Below are positions 26,766 to 35,671 of a DNA stretch of 64,000 nucleotides, in pieces. Position 1 is the first letter of the stretch, and every line of letters begins with the position of its first letter. Under the pieces are notes generated by a model. That model was not told the DNA's origin, did not search any database, and saw only the letters and a list, made by a program, of their open reading frames with translations. The translations under genes and the position numbers were made by a program. Origin of the DNA: Paraburkholderia sp. BL23I1N1 (GTDB lineage: Bacteria; Pseudomonadota; Gammaproteobacteria; Burkholderiales; Burkholderiaceae); assembly GCF_003610295.1 (NCBI RefSeq), contig NZ_RAPV01000001.1, positions 5,208,001 through 5,272,000 on the forward strand, given 5' to 3'.

Positions 26766-28248
26766 ATGGAAATTACTGTACAAAGTCCGCTTTCGGAAGC
26801 TCTGACCCGGCCCGAATTGCTCCGCGAGAGCAACTATGTCAATGGAACGTGGGTCACCGTAGCCGGCGAGGCCGCGATTGTCGTGCGCAATCCCGCCACT
26901 GGCAACGTTGCCGACCGGGTGCCTCAACTTGACTCTCAGGCCGTACGGCGCGTAGTAGCCAACGCGGCCGATGCTTTCTCGACCTGGCGACAGGTATCAG
27001 CGCGTGATCGCGCGCGGCTTTTTACGCGCTTGGCATGGGGCAATTCTCGCCAACCTGGAAGATCTCGCCCTGATCCTGACGACCGAGCAGGGGAAGGCCC
27101 TGACTGAAGCCCGCGGTGAAATTCGGTACGCCGCTTCGTTTATTGAATGGTTTGCGGAAGAGGCAAAGCGGATAAATGGAGACGTACTTCCTGCTCCCAC
27201 AAATGGGAACCGGATTCTTGTCGTAAAGCAACCGGTCGGAGTGTGCGCAGCGATCACGCCGTGGAACTTTCCGGCCGCGATGATTACGCGAAAGGTGGGC
27301 CCTGCACTCACTGCAGGATGCACCGTCGTGCTCAAACCCGCTAGCGCAACCCCGTTCATGGTGCTTGCGCTTGCTGCACTTGCCGAGGAGCCGGGGATTC
27401 CGCCCGGTGTGCTAAATGTTGTGAAGGGTAGCGCGAGCATCATCGGTAATGAGTTGTGCCGAACCCGCAGGTACGCAAGCTCACCTTTACCGGTTCCAAG
27501 GAGGTGGGACGGGAGCTCATCGCCAGCTCGGCCGGGACGATCAAGAAGTTCTCGATGGAGTTGGGCGGCAACGCGCCATTCATCGTCTTTGACGATACGG
27601 ACGTCCCGAAAGCAGTTGCCGCCGCCATCTTCTCGAAGTTCCGCAATTCGGGGCAGACGTGCGTCTGCACCAACCGCATTCTCGTTCAGGAAGCGGTGTA
27701 CGAATCGTTCTGCTGTCAGTTCGAGCAAGCGGTCTCAAAACTGCGCGTGGGGATAGGCACCGAGCCGGACGTCGATCAGGGCCCGCTGATTAATAACGCG
27801 GCGATCACGCACCTCGAAGATTTGCTACATGACGCCGTGGCGCTCGGAGGAAAGATCACGGTTGGGGGAACGCGGAGCCAGCGCGACGGAAATTTCTTCA
27901 GTCCCACGGTCGTTCGTAACGTGACGCCTGACATGCGGCTCTTCCTGGAAGAGGCTTTCGGGCCCATCGCACCGATCGTCCAATTCAGGACGGAAGAAGC
28001 AATCGCCCTGGCGAACGGCACGGAGTTCGGCCTTGCGAGCTATTTCTTTGCAACGGGAATTGACCACATCATCCGGGTGTTTGAGGCGCTTGAGACCGGT
28101 ATGGTTGGCATCAATACGGGCGCCATCTCGTCTGAGGTTGTGCCTTTTGGTGGTGTAAAGCAATCGGGACTCGGACGAGAGGGGTCGAAGTAACGGAATT
28201 GAGGATTACCTTGAAATCAAGGCGGGCGTCCTCTCCGGGACGTTCTGA
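26766..28248 (+). pseudogene. gabD: Succinate-semialdehyde dehydrogenase-like gene with three frameshifts
   Basis: The full length of an aldehyde dehydrogenase (~490 codons) can be followed only by changing frame three times: near 27030 ('RARLFTRL' to 'AWHGAILANLEDLAL'), near 27458 ('GNELCR' to 'NPQVRKLTFTGS'), and at ~28192 ('GREGSK' stop to 'YGIEDYLEIK'). Otherwise the ALDH motifs are intact: 'PWNFP', 'SMELGGNAPF' with its Glu, and 'NSGQTCVCTN' with the catalytic Cys. It would have oxidised the succinate semialdehyde released by the HpaI-like aldolase. As read the gene is inactive; sequencing error is possible but three independent indels make decay more likely. Confidence 0.82.
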
Positions 28249-28290
28249 GTCTGGGTAGCCGGCCGTCGTTTTCCACGGCCGGCGATGTTT

Positions 28291-29199
28291 CTATCTCGTG
28301 TTTTCGTGGGGGAACAGCATCAGAAACGTCTCGCGGAGCCAAACGTGGGCGGGATCTGAATCATGCCGTGTGTGCCAGTACATTTTTACGTCAAAAAACG
28401 GCGAAGGGAAGGGAACGTCAAATACATCGATTGGCGTGTCCGTCTGGAAGTTCCGAGCGATCCGTGACGGGACCGTGACGAGCACATCAGACAAACCAAG
28501 TACCTTGGGAAGCGCAAAATAATTTGGCATCCGTAGCACGATGTTACGCCTGATCTTCAGATCCTCGAACGCGTTTTCGACTGGGTCGTCGAGCGGATTG
28601 ATTGCGACGTGTGAGCTCTCCTCAAATTCTTCCAGCGTGAGACCTGGGGGTTGTACCGTGCTGGCAATTTTCCGTCGCATGACCACGCAATGATCACGAA
28701 AAACCGGCTCCTCTCGGATGGATTGTCTGGACATGTTCAGATGTCCAACCACGAGATCGACTTCGCGATCGAGCAGCATCCGATCGTAACTGGCACGCGG
28801 TGCCTGAAAGATCCCGAGCTTGACTTGAGGAGCGGTAGTGTGGAGGTAGCTCAATAAGGAAGGGACGAACAATATCTCCCCGACATCGGAAAGAAGCAGC
28901 CTGAATTCCCTTGTGCAATTTTCGGGCTTGAAGTCGCTGGAATCGATGAGCGAATCGCTGATCGTCTCAAGCGCTGTCCGGACCGGTTGAGCCAGGCGGT
29001 CGCACCGCGCTGTCGGCTCAAGCCCACCAGGTGTACGAATGAAAAGGCGGTCGCCGAGCGCCTCCCTGAGGCGTGCCAACGCATGACTAACCGCCGGCTG
29101 GCTTAGGTGGACTTCTTTCGACACTTCAGCAAGATTCCGGAGTCGATAGACTGCATCGAAAATCTTCAGCAGATTGAGATCCAGGCGGTTCAGGTCCAT
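28291..29199 (-). CDS. LysR-type regulator (NodD/NahR-like)
   Basis: 302 residues beginning 'MDLNRLDLNLLKIFDAVYRLRNLAEVSKEVHLSQPAVSHAL', a canonical LysR HTH, followed by an effector-binding domain. It is convergent with the module C operon and lies downstream of folE and a porin on the same strand (83 bp after folE). It could regulate module C from a distance or its own strand's genes. It is the third full-length LysR in the window. Confidence 0.85.
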   Translation of the reverse strand: MDLNRLDLNLLKIFDAVYRLRNLAEVSKEVHLSQPAVSHALARLREALGDRLFIRTPGGLEPTARCDRLAQPVRTALETISDSLIDSSDFKPENCTREFRLLLSDVGEILFVPSLLSYLHTTAPQVKLGIFQAPRASYDRMLLDREVDLVVGHLNMSRQSIREEPVFRDHCVVMRRKIASTVQPPGLTLEEFEESSHVAINPLDDPVENAFEDLKIRRNIVLRMPNYFALPKVLGLSDVLVTVPSRIARNFQTDTPIDVFDVPFPSPFFDVKMYWHTRHDSDPAHVWLRETFLMLFPHENTR

Positions 29200-29282
29200 G
29201 TCGCTTCCGGGGAGGGGAATTTTGGCGGCGGGTAGCTTGCTGGCGCCGACAGGATGCGACGATACCAGATCTAGCGGAAGGC

Positions 29283-29915
29283 TTACGCATTCGGCAGCGC
29301 AGCGACCGCACTGTGGCCAATGATCGAAAGAAACTCTCTCCGCGTCGACGGGTCATCACGAAAAACCCCTCGCATGCGACTTGTGACTAGGGCGGCGCCG
29401 GGCTTATGTACGCCTCGTGTGCTCATGCATTGATGGGCAGCTTCGAGCACCACGGCGACCCCGAGCGGTTGCAGGACGCTTTCGAGCGCATCCGCGATCT
29501 GGACCGTCAGCTTTTCCTGGATCTGAAGTCGCTTTGCATACGCGTCTACAAGACGGGCGAGCTTGGAGATCCCGACGACCCGTCGCGAGGGAAGGTAGGC
29601 AACATGGGCGCGCCCGATGATCGGCACCATATGATGCTCGCAATAGCTTTCGAATCGGATGTCCTTCAACACGACCATTTCGTCGTAACCATCCACCTCT
29701 GAGAACGTCGTGGCAAGAATCTGCACCGGGTCGGATTCGTAACCGGAAAAGAACTCGCGATAGGCACGGATCACCCTCGCAGGTGTATCCAGCAGCCCCT
29801 CTCTGGATGGATCATCGCCTGCCCAGCGGATTAGCGTCCGCACGGCCTCCTCGGCGTCCCGTTGGGAGGGTTTCGAAAAATCCATTGCGGCGGGATCTAG
29901 ACATCTGATGTTCAT
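29283..29915 (-). CDS. folE: GTP cyclohydrolase I (FolE)
   Basis: 210 residues from the ATG at 29913-29915; a TTG nine codons upstream is an alternative. The zinc-site motifs are visible: '[12 protein letters not shown]' with Cys and His ligands, and 'HQCMSTRGV' with the second Cys. '[23 protein letters not shown]' is highly conserved. The enzyme makes dihydroneopterin triphosphate, precursor of folate and tetrahydrobiopterin. A copy here, between a porin and a LysR gene, suggests it supplies a pterin cofactor for a nearby or unlinked hydroxylase, or backs up the housekeeping folE. Confidence 0.93.
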   Translation of the reverse strand: MNIRCLDPAAMDFSKPSQRDAEEAVRTLIRWAGDDPSREGLLDTPARVIRAYREFFSGYESDPVQILATTFSEVDGYDEMVVLKDIRFESYCEHHMVPIIGRAHVAYLPSRRVVGISKLARLVDAYAKRLQIQEKLTVQIADALESVLQPLGVAVVLEAAHQCMSTRGVHKPGAALVTSRMRGVFRDDPSTRREFLSIIGHSAVAALPNA

Positions 29916-29989
29916 GATGTTTTCCAGTCGACTAGCGCCCAACGGTACCCTATCGAGGGACCGTCAGACCGTTGTTTAAATTGCGGGCG

Positions 29990-31117
29990 TCAGAACTTGT
30001 TGCGAAGGCCGACGCGAACGAGCAACTGGTTCTTGCTGCTCGATGCATCGGGGGGAGCAGCGCCAAAAGTATCCGGGGCAATTGCGGCGGCGGACGCATC
30101 TCCGACGGCTCTTTGATAGACTGTGGTCAGGTATACGTCAGTGCGCTTGGACATTAAGTAGTCCACATTCAGTTGAATTTGATGGTACTTCGGCGCGGCG
30201 CCAGTCGACGCGAGTTTGCCGTCCGTGTAACTATATTCGCCGACCACCCAGAGTGCTGGCGTTGCCCGGTAGACCAGGTTGGCTTCGTAGTTGTCGAAGG
30301 AGAGTCGGTCGGTCGCCGACTGAAACTTTGAATGGCTGTAGACCAAAGCTGCACGGAGAGCGTCAAACTTATAAGCAGCGGCGGCTGCCACGACATCCTC
30401 ACGCGCGACGGCCGTTTTGAGTCCCTCGGCGCCCAAAGCCCCCGTCGTCGTGACATTGATGTAGTCGCCCGAGACGGCACCACTCGTGTTGTCGTTCGGA
30501 TTATTCAGGTGGAGGTACCCGACACCGAGGGATATCGGGCCGTTCTGATAGGATCCGCCTAAGCTCCATGCGCGGTTATCGCTGAATCCTCCCGCCGTGT
30601 TGCTGAATCCGTACAAGCCGCCGAACTTGAAGCCGCCGTAGCTGATGCTTGTGTACTTGATGGAGTTGTTGATTCGGAAAGCGTTCTGCAGATTGTCGTT
30701 ATCAAACGGGTGCGTGTAGCCCGTGTAAATCAAGCCTGTCAACGGCTGCACGAAATCGACGACCATATCATACTGTCGACCCAGCGAGAGCGTGCCCGCC
30801 TTATCGCTGCTTAGCGCCACCCAAGCTTGGCGTCCGAATAGACGGCCACCTTGCGATAGAGACCCGTTCGTCAGGGAGAAGCCGTTTTCCAGTACAAAGA
30901 TCGTTTTCAGGCCACCGCCCAAGTCTTCAACTCCGCGGAATCCCCATCGATTACCTTGCGACACGCCGCTGGTCATTGTCCAGCTTGAGTGACCCTTGAT
31001 ATTGCTGATGTAGTTTATACCGGCGTCGACGCTTCCGTACAGCGTGACGCTGCTTTGTGCGCTCGCAGCTCCCGAGAACAGAAAGAGGGCTGCGAGATAG
31101 ATTCGTTGCTTTTTCAT
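29990..31117 (-). CDS. OmpC-type general porin
   Basis: 375 residues with signal peptide (MKKQRIYLAALFLFSGAASA), then the family start 'QSSVTLYGSVDAGINY', the constriction-loop region 'LGQ' type motifs ('GSLSQGGRLFGRQAWV'), and the ending 'LLVRVGLRNKF' with terminal Phe. It forms a trimeric 16-strand channel for small hydrophilic solutes. An AAGGAG ribosome-binding site lies just before the ATG. The gene probably supplies uptake for the surrounding catabolic genes. Confidence 0.9.
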   Translation of the reverse strand: MKKQRIYLAALFLFSGAASAQSSVTLYGSVDAGINYISNIKGHSSWTMTSGVSQGNRWGFRGVEDLGGGLKTIFVLENGFSLTNGSLSQGGRLFGRQAWVALSSDKAGTLSLGRQYDMVVDFVQPLTGLIYTGYTHPFDNDNLQNAFRINNSIKYTSISYGGFKFGGLYGFSNTAGGFSDNRAWSLGGSYQNGPISLGVGYLHLNNPNDNTSGAVSGDYINVTTTGALGAEGLKTAVAREDVVAAAAAYKFDALRAALVYSHSKFQSATDRLSFDNYEANLVYRATPALWVVGEYSYTDGKLASTGAAPKYHQIQLNVDYLMSKRTDVYLTTVYQRAVGDASAAAIAPDTFGAAPPDASSSKNQLLVRVGLRNKF

Positions 31118-31174
31118 AGACGTCTCCTTGTATTGTTGTGATCTCCGAACACCTGTGATATGGCCTATGGCTTC

Positions 31175-31202
31175 TTATTATTTAGGTATCTTTAATATTC
31201 AA
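31175..31202 (-). promoter_or_regulatory. Possible sigma-70 promoter of the porin gene
   Basis: On the minus strand TTGAAT (31197-31202) and TAATAA (31175-31180) are separated by 16 bp in an AT-rich stretch 58 bp upstream of the porin start. The surrounding base composition contrasts with the GC-rich genes. This is a visual call only. Confidence 0.35.
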
Positions 31203-31313
31203 ATATCATCGAAAAAACGACGCTGGTTGCTCTAACGTCAGATTCCAGATGCTTGCGACGGTCTAGTTGGTGTCCTTTAAATCGGGCGCGGTTGAGCTGA
31301 CTGGAGTGCGTGC

Positions 31314-32603
31314 CTAGGATTTATAGCGGTACGGGCCAATCAGGAAAATTGCGAGCCCGCTCGTTACGCTCAGGACAGACGCAGAGATCATGACCACAGT
31401 GTATCCATGAAATTTGTCATATCCGACACCGAAGAGAATAGGGCCGGCAAGCGTGCCGATACAAAAGAGCGAAATCATGAAGCCATAAACAATGCCGAAT
31501 GACTTCAGCCCAAAATATCGTTTGACGAGATAGGGCATGAGGTCACCCTCGGCACCGACCAGCATCCCGGTTAGACCGGCCGCAATCGCAAGTGTCGGAA
31601 ACGATGTAGATTGCGTAGAAGCTGCGAGAATCGCGGCTCCCACTGCGCCAAGGAAAAACACGCAGGTGGAAAGTATCCGGGCAGGTGTCAGGTCGAGCAG
31701 CAGCCCAGCCATGAACCGGCCGATCGTGAGACCTGTTGCTGCGAAGGCGCTGCCGGCGGCGGCCTTGCTCGCAGTAGCGCCCCTGTCTACCAGCAGCGCG
31801 GGAATATGCACCATGCTCCCGAGGCCGACGGCAGCGACCGCGGCAATGCTGATACTGATAATCCAGAACTGAGGCGTCCGGAAGGCTTCGGCGAGCGTCA
31901 TGCCAAAGCCGTCGGGAGACACGCCAGCGATAGTCGGGCCTTGTGCAGCGGAAGCCGAATGAACAGAAACGTCCACTTGGGACAGGAACAAGATCGATAT
32001 GCCACCGAGGATTGCCGCGACGATAGCCAGTATCGCGTAGGCGTGTTGCCAGCCGTACTGGCCGATTGCCCAGCGTGCCAACAGCGGAGCCCCGGCCGCG
32101 CCAACTCCGGCGCCAAATGACGCAATACCGAAGGCGAGGCCAAGCCTTCGTTCAAACGAACGCGCGAGAATGGGCAAGTAGCCCACCGGGGTAGTCGCAA
32201 CACCGAGGAGACCGAGAGCAAAGACCTTCAAACCCACGGCTCCAGCAATTAGTGGCCCAACTGCAAGGGAAAGCAGGGAGAGTACGAACAGAACGATCGA
32301 GCCGCCGATGACCTTGTTAAAGCCATAACGATGAATCAGATGCCCTGCAAACGGCGAACTCATCGCTATGCCTAGCGAGGAGAGCGCGACACAGCTCGAC
32401 GCGATTGCACGACCCGAGCCGAGCGATGACGCGATGGGCAAAAGAAAAACGCCAGAAGTGCCGGCAAAAAGCGCTGTGTAGCCACCGGCCAACCCTAATG
32501 TTGCGGCGGCAAGAATGATAAGGCTGCGCCAGTAGGAGGCGCCTCGCACGGCGCTCTCAGCCAAAGCAGGGACCTCCAGCTCCGGGAAATACTGATTCTC
32601 CAT
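31314..32603 (-). CDS. MFS transporter, oxalate:formate antiporter-like (OFA)
   Basis: 429 residues with about twelve hydrophobic segments. The N-terminal half has 'AATLGLAGGYTALFAGTSGVFLLPIASSLG', and the loop 'RYGFNKVIGGS' corresponds to the MFS signature between helices 2 and 3. The protein resembles the OFA/monocarboxylate group, importing organic acids at the inner membrane. It closes the minus-strand module D and may import its carboxylated substrate. Confidence 0.85.
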   Translation of the reverse strand: MENQYFPELEVPALAESAVRGASYWRSLIILAAATLGLAGGYTALFAGTSGVFLLPIASSLGSGRAIASSCVALSSLGIAMSSPFAGHLIHRYGFNKVIGGSIVLFVLSLLSLAVGPLIAGAVGLKVFALGLLGVATTPVGYLPILARSFERRLGLAFGIASFGAGVGAAGAPLLARWAIGQYGWQHAYAILAIVAAILGGISILFLSQVDVSVHSASAAQGPTIAGVSPDGFGMTLAEAFRTPQFWIISISIAAVAAVGLGSMVHIPALLVDRGATASKAAAGSAFAATGLTIGRFMAGLLLDLTPARILSTCVFFLGAVGAAILAASTQSTSFPTLAIAAGLTGMLVGAEGDLMPYLVKRYFGLKSFGIVYGFMISLFCIGTLAGPILFGVGYDKFHGYTVVMISASVLSVTSGLAIFLIGPYRYKS

Positions 32604-32730
32604 TTTTTAAAGTATCCTTGACTCGAACGGTTGATCATTTAATTCAATCTATCCAATGTCGGCATCGATTTACAGTGAAACTTCTGCAGATACGACATGC
32701 ACCGAACGAATCAAGGAGACCGTAGGATGC

Positions 32731-33003
32731 TCAGGACAGCGCACGTGCGATGCGCCTTGCAGCCTCATCGGATATCCGGCTTCCCTCGATTTTCACTTCT
32801 GTTACGCCTTCCAGCCGGAGGAGGGCGGGCTGTACTGTTGCGGCTGAGGTCATCGGTCGCAGAAGGCAGCCAGTACACATGCCGGTGAACCTGACGACAA
32901 CTGTCCCACTGTCGTCTGCGTCGACAAGCTCAAGGCCGCCTGCGTGGCCGTGCAGCAACATATCGAGATGCTCAATCTCAGAGCGGATAGCGTGAATGTT
33001 CAT
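32731..33003 (-). CDS. NifU C-terminal-domain-like small protein
   Basis: A 90-residue protein with the NifU-type core: an N-terminal helix, 'VVVRFTGMCTGCLLRPMTSAATVQPALL', and 'VTEVKIEGSR'. Cys43 and Cys46 form the CxxC that in NifU/NfuA holds a labile Fe-S cluster. It overlaps the amidohydrolase gene by ATGA, implying coupled translation and possibly cluster delivery to, or complex with, that enzyme or another module D protein. The functional link is inference. Confidence 0.75.
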   Translation of the reverse strand: MNIHAIRSEIEHLDMLLHGHAGGLELVDADDSGTVVVRFTGMCTGCLLRPMTSAATVQPALLRLEGVTEVKIEGSRISDEAARRIARALS

Positions 33004-34022
33004 GCTGCTTCTCCCCGGATGGTCGATGAATGGAGGCCCAGCGTGCGTCGCTTCTCCTCAAGATCGATGCGCATCAGCTTCGCAAAATTAAGTCCCAAAA
33101 TCTTCTCTTTGTCTTGCATCGTGATTTGGGGATATCCATATCCACTGCGAAGATCCTCAGGGATCTCCAGGTCCATAAACGCCTTCAAATAAGGCGCGGG
33201 TGTGCCGATAAGAGCCGCTTCTGACCCCCAGAGGAGTTTGTCGGACCCGACGACCTGCAACAGCTCGCCAATTTGCTTCTGAACAATACGCGGAGCGAAT
33301 AGCGCCGCGGACAGCGTACCCGATAGAGCGAGGTGGACATTCGGGAAACGGCTTGCGATCGAAACGGCCTCGTCGAAGTAGGGAACCGCCAAATGATGAA
33401 TGATGAACTCCATCTCGGGAAAGTCTCTCGCCGGCCCCTGGAGATCGGTCGGCGACAGTTGCTCGACATTCTGCAGGCCAAACGGAACACCCTTGTGAAA
33501 TTGAATAACGTCGATGCCGAGCTTCTGACACCGCTCGAAGAGCGGATAAGCTACGTCCTCGTCATCGCATCGCCAGGCACCTTTGATGTGCCCGTTGTAG
33601 AACTTGATAGAACGAGCACCCAGCTCCTTGACCTGGTATTCCAGCTGCTCAAACGCGTAGTTCAAGCCCTTATACTTCGGGTCAACGCCACCGCAAAACA
33701 GAACGCGATCGGGATACGCCTTTGCCATCGCGTACTGGGCCTCAACGGGTGCGAATCCATCCTTGTACCAGTCGAAGATCGGCACCGCCTGAGCCATCGC
33801 CATATCGGTAGGCGACTGAACGAAGACCAGGTCGTGCATGTCCTCAACGCCCCAGCGTTTTTCGAACTCAAATCCGGCGCGCTGCGGCGGGGTAAGCGCC
33901 ATGCCGCTCGAGAGCATTTGCGCGCGCGATACTTTTGCGTCAGGGCGATCGGTCCGGGTATTTTGATGCGTCAGGTCATAAAGGTGGATGACGCAGTCGA
34001 AAACAAACATGTCGTTGATCAT
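33000..34022 (-). CDS. Amidohydrolase-2 family protein (ACMSD-like)
   Basis: 340 residues with a TIM-barrel amidohydrolase_2 pattern: 'VFDCVIHLYD' at the N-terminus, 'IQFHKG' (His176), 'IIHHLAVPYFDEA' (His209/210) and 'DKLLWGSEAAL' near the end. Members include ACMS decarboxylase, gamma-resorcylate decarboxylase and 5-carboxyvanillate decarboxylase. Two canonical metal positions differ: a single N-terminal His13 instead of HxH, and Glu268 where Asp is usual. It may therefore be a hydrolase or decarboxylase with an altered metal site. It is coupled to the NifU-like gene. Confidence 0.8.
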   Translation of the reverse strand: MINDMFVFDCVIHLYDLTHQNTRTDRPDAKVSRAQMLSSGMALTPPQRAGFEFEKRWGVEDMHDLVFVQSPTDMAMAQAVPIFDWYKDGFAPVEAQYAMAKAYPDRVLFCGGVDPKYKGLNYAFEQLEYQVKELGARSIKFYNGHIKGAWRCDDEDVAYPLFERCQKLGIDVIQFHKGVPFGLQNVEQLSPTDLQGPARDFPEMEFIIHHLAVPYFDEAVSIASRFPNVHLALSGTLSAALFAPRIVQKQIGELLQVVGSDKLLWGSEAALIGTPAPYLKAFMDLEIPEDLRSGYGYPQITMQDKEKILGLNFAKLMRIDLEEKRRTLGLHSSTIRGEAA

Positions 34023-34073
34023 AGTGGTCGACCTCTTTCCTTAGTGAGTGGAGGGCAAGTTAGACGTGGTTCA

Positions 34074-34766
34074 TCAAGACAGATGCGTTACTGGCAAACT
34101 CGCACCGTGGATTGCCCTTGCATGATCGGACGCAAGGAAGCACACGACATGAGCCAAATCTACCGGTGAAACCCATTTGCTGTGGTCGACATCCGGCATC
34201 GCATGTCGATTCGCGGGCGTGTCGACGATGCTCGGTAGCACACAGTTGACGTTAATTCCCTTCTCGCGAAGTTCCATTGCCATGCTCTCAGTGAGGCGAA
34301 TGATTGTAGACTTCGACGCCGAGTAGGGCGCCATAAGAGGTTGCCCGCGCCGCGCGCTCACGGCCGCGATATTGACGATCCGGCCGTTTCCTCTTGAGAT
34401 CATCCCCGGCACAGCTTGTCGGACGCAGTGAAGCAGCGTTTTGACGTTGATGTCGAACATCTGGTCCCAGTCCGCGTCGCTAGTCTCGTGGACGGGGCGC
34501 CCCATCGCAAAGCCGCCGGCGATGTTCAACAAAGCGTCGATCTGGCCGACTTCCTCGAAGCATTGCCTTATCTCCCGTTCGTCCGTAAGGTCTGCGGTGT
34601 AATACTTCGCGCCCGAGAGGTCTCGCAGTGCTTCCGGCACCTTCATGTCGATCAGTGCGACGGAGGCACCCATCTGTAGCGCTTCGCGAGCAACTGCCTG
34701 TCCAACGGTGCCACCGGCTCCCGTTACCGCAACACGCAGACCGTTCAATAAGGTTGAATTTGACAT
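34074..34766 (-). CDS. SDR-family oxidoreductase
   Basis: 230 residues, classical SDR: 'VTGAGGTVGQAVA' dinucleotide loop, 'NIAGGF', and the catalytic 'YSASK' segment. It precedes the amidohydrolase gene on the same strand with a 51-bp gap. It probably reduces or oxidises a hydroxyl/carbonyl in the module D substrate. The C-terminus 'GASLPVTHLS' is shorter than in many SDRs but plausible. Confidence 0.85.
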   Translation of the reverse strand: MSNSTLLNGLRVAVTGAGGTVGQAVAREALQMGASVALIDMKVPEALRDLSGAKYYTADLTDEREIRQCFEEVGQIDALLNIAGGFAMGRPVHETSDADWDQMFDINVKTLLHCVRQAVPGMISRGNGRIVNIAAVSARRGQPLMAPYSASKSTIIRLTESMAMELREKGINVNCVLPSIVDTPANRHAMPDVDHSKWVSPVDLAHVVCFLASDHARAIHGASLPVTHLS

Positions 34767-34840
34767 GGCTCAAAAAATGTTGAATCAATGCATCTAACGC
34801 ACGAACAAGCACACGACGGATATGGTCGGCGAGTGACGAA

Positions 34841-35650
34841 TCAAAATGCGCGACATGAGAGTCCACCGTCGACGGCGAGCTCCGTTCCCGTGATATAGGC
34901 CGCGGCGTCGGATGCCAGAAAAACTGCCGCACTGGCTACGTCCCATGCTTGCCCGAAGCGGCGGAGCGGTACCCCTTGTCTGCGATTCTCTTCGGCTCGG
35001 GCGCGGTCTCCGGAACCGAGGGAGCCAGCAAATGCCATGTCTCCACTGCGCATTACGGGGGTGTCGATGATGCCTGGGACAATCACGTTCGCCCGGATGT
35101 TTCGATCGCCATATTGCGCAGCAACCGCTTTGGTAAAGGACACGATCGCACCCTTGCTGGTGGTGTAGGCAATGGTCGGAATGCCCATGTACCGCTGAGC
35201 GGTTACTGATCCGACGTTGATGATGCTCCCACCGCTGCGGGACTCGAGTACCGGAAGTACGTGCTTGCATGTCAGGAACATGCTTTTCACGTTAACTGCC
35301 ATGATGCGGTCCCATTCTTCTTCGCTAGTTTCGACGGGGCCGCCGACAGCGTGTATTCCAACGTTGTTGTGAAGAATATCAATCCCGCCAAAGCGGGCTA
35401 CGCATAGTTCGGTCATCGCCAGCATGTCCTGATTGCTCGAAACGTCGCCGACGAATAGCTCTGCGGTACCGCCCTCCGTGCGGATGAAATCCACTGTCTC
35501 GGTAACGGCCTCGCTGCTTCGATCACACGCCAATACCAGAGCACCCGCGCGAGCCATGGCAACCGCCACGGCGCGCCCGTTTCCCCAGCCCGGTCCAATT
35601 GAACCCGCGCCAGTTACGATTGCCACCTTCCCTTTCAGATTCGAATCCAT
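34841..35650 (-). CDS. SDR-family oxidoreductase
   Basis: 269 residues with 'VTGAGSIGPGWGNGRAVAVA', an insertion-bearing dinucleotide loop found in a subgroup of SDRs, then 'NNVG' and the catalytic 'YTTSK' with 'NVGSVTAQRYMG'. The C-terminal 'YITGTELAVDGG' is the standard SDR ending. It is the second SDR of module D and may act on the product of the amidohydrolases. Confidence 0.87.
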   Translation of the reverse strand: MDSNLKGKVAIVTGAGSIGPGWGNGRAVAVAMARAGALVLACDRSSEAVTETVDFIRTEGGTAELFVGDVSSNQDMLAMTELCVARFGGIDILHNNVGIHAVGGPVETSEEEWDRIMAVNVKSMFLTCKHVLPVLESRSGGSIINVGSVTAQRYMGIPTIAYTTSKGAIVSFTKAVAAQYGDRNIRANVIVPGIIDTPVMRSGDMAFAGSLGSGDRARAEENRRQGVPLRRFGQAWDVASAAVFLASDAAAYITGTELAVDGGLSCRAF

Positions 35651-35671
35651 CTGTATGCCTCACTGGTATCT

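Noticed and set aside
33333..34169. Plus-strand open frame of ~278 codons opposite the amidohydrolase
   Set aside because: Shadow of the minus-strand amidohydrolase; no domain and no start context.
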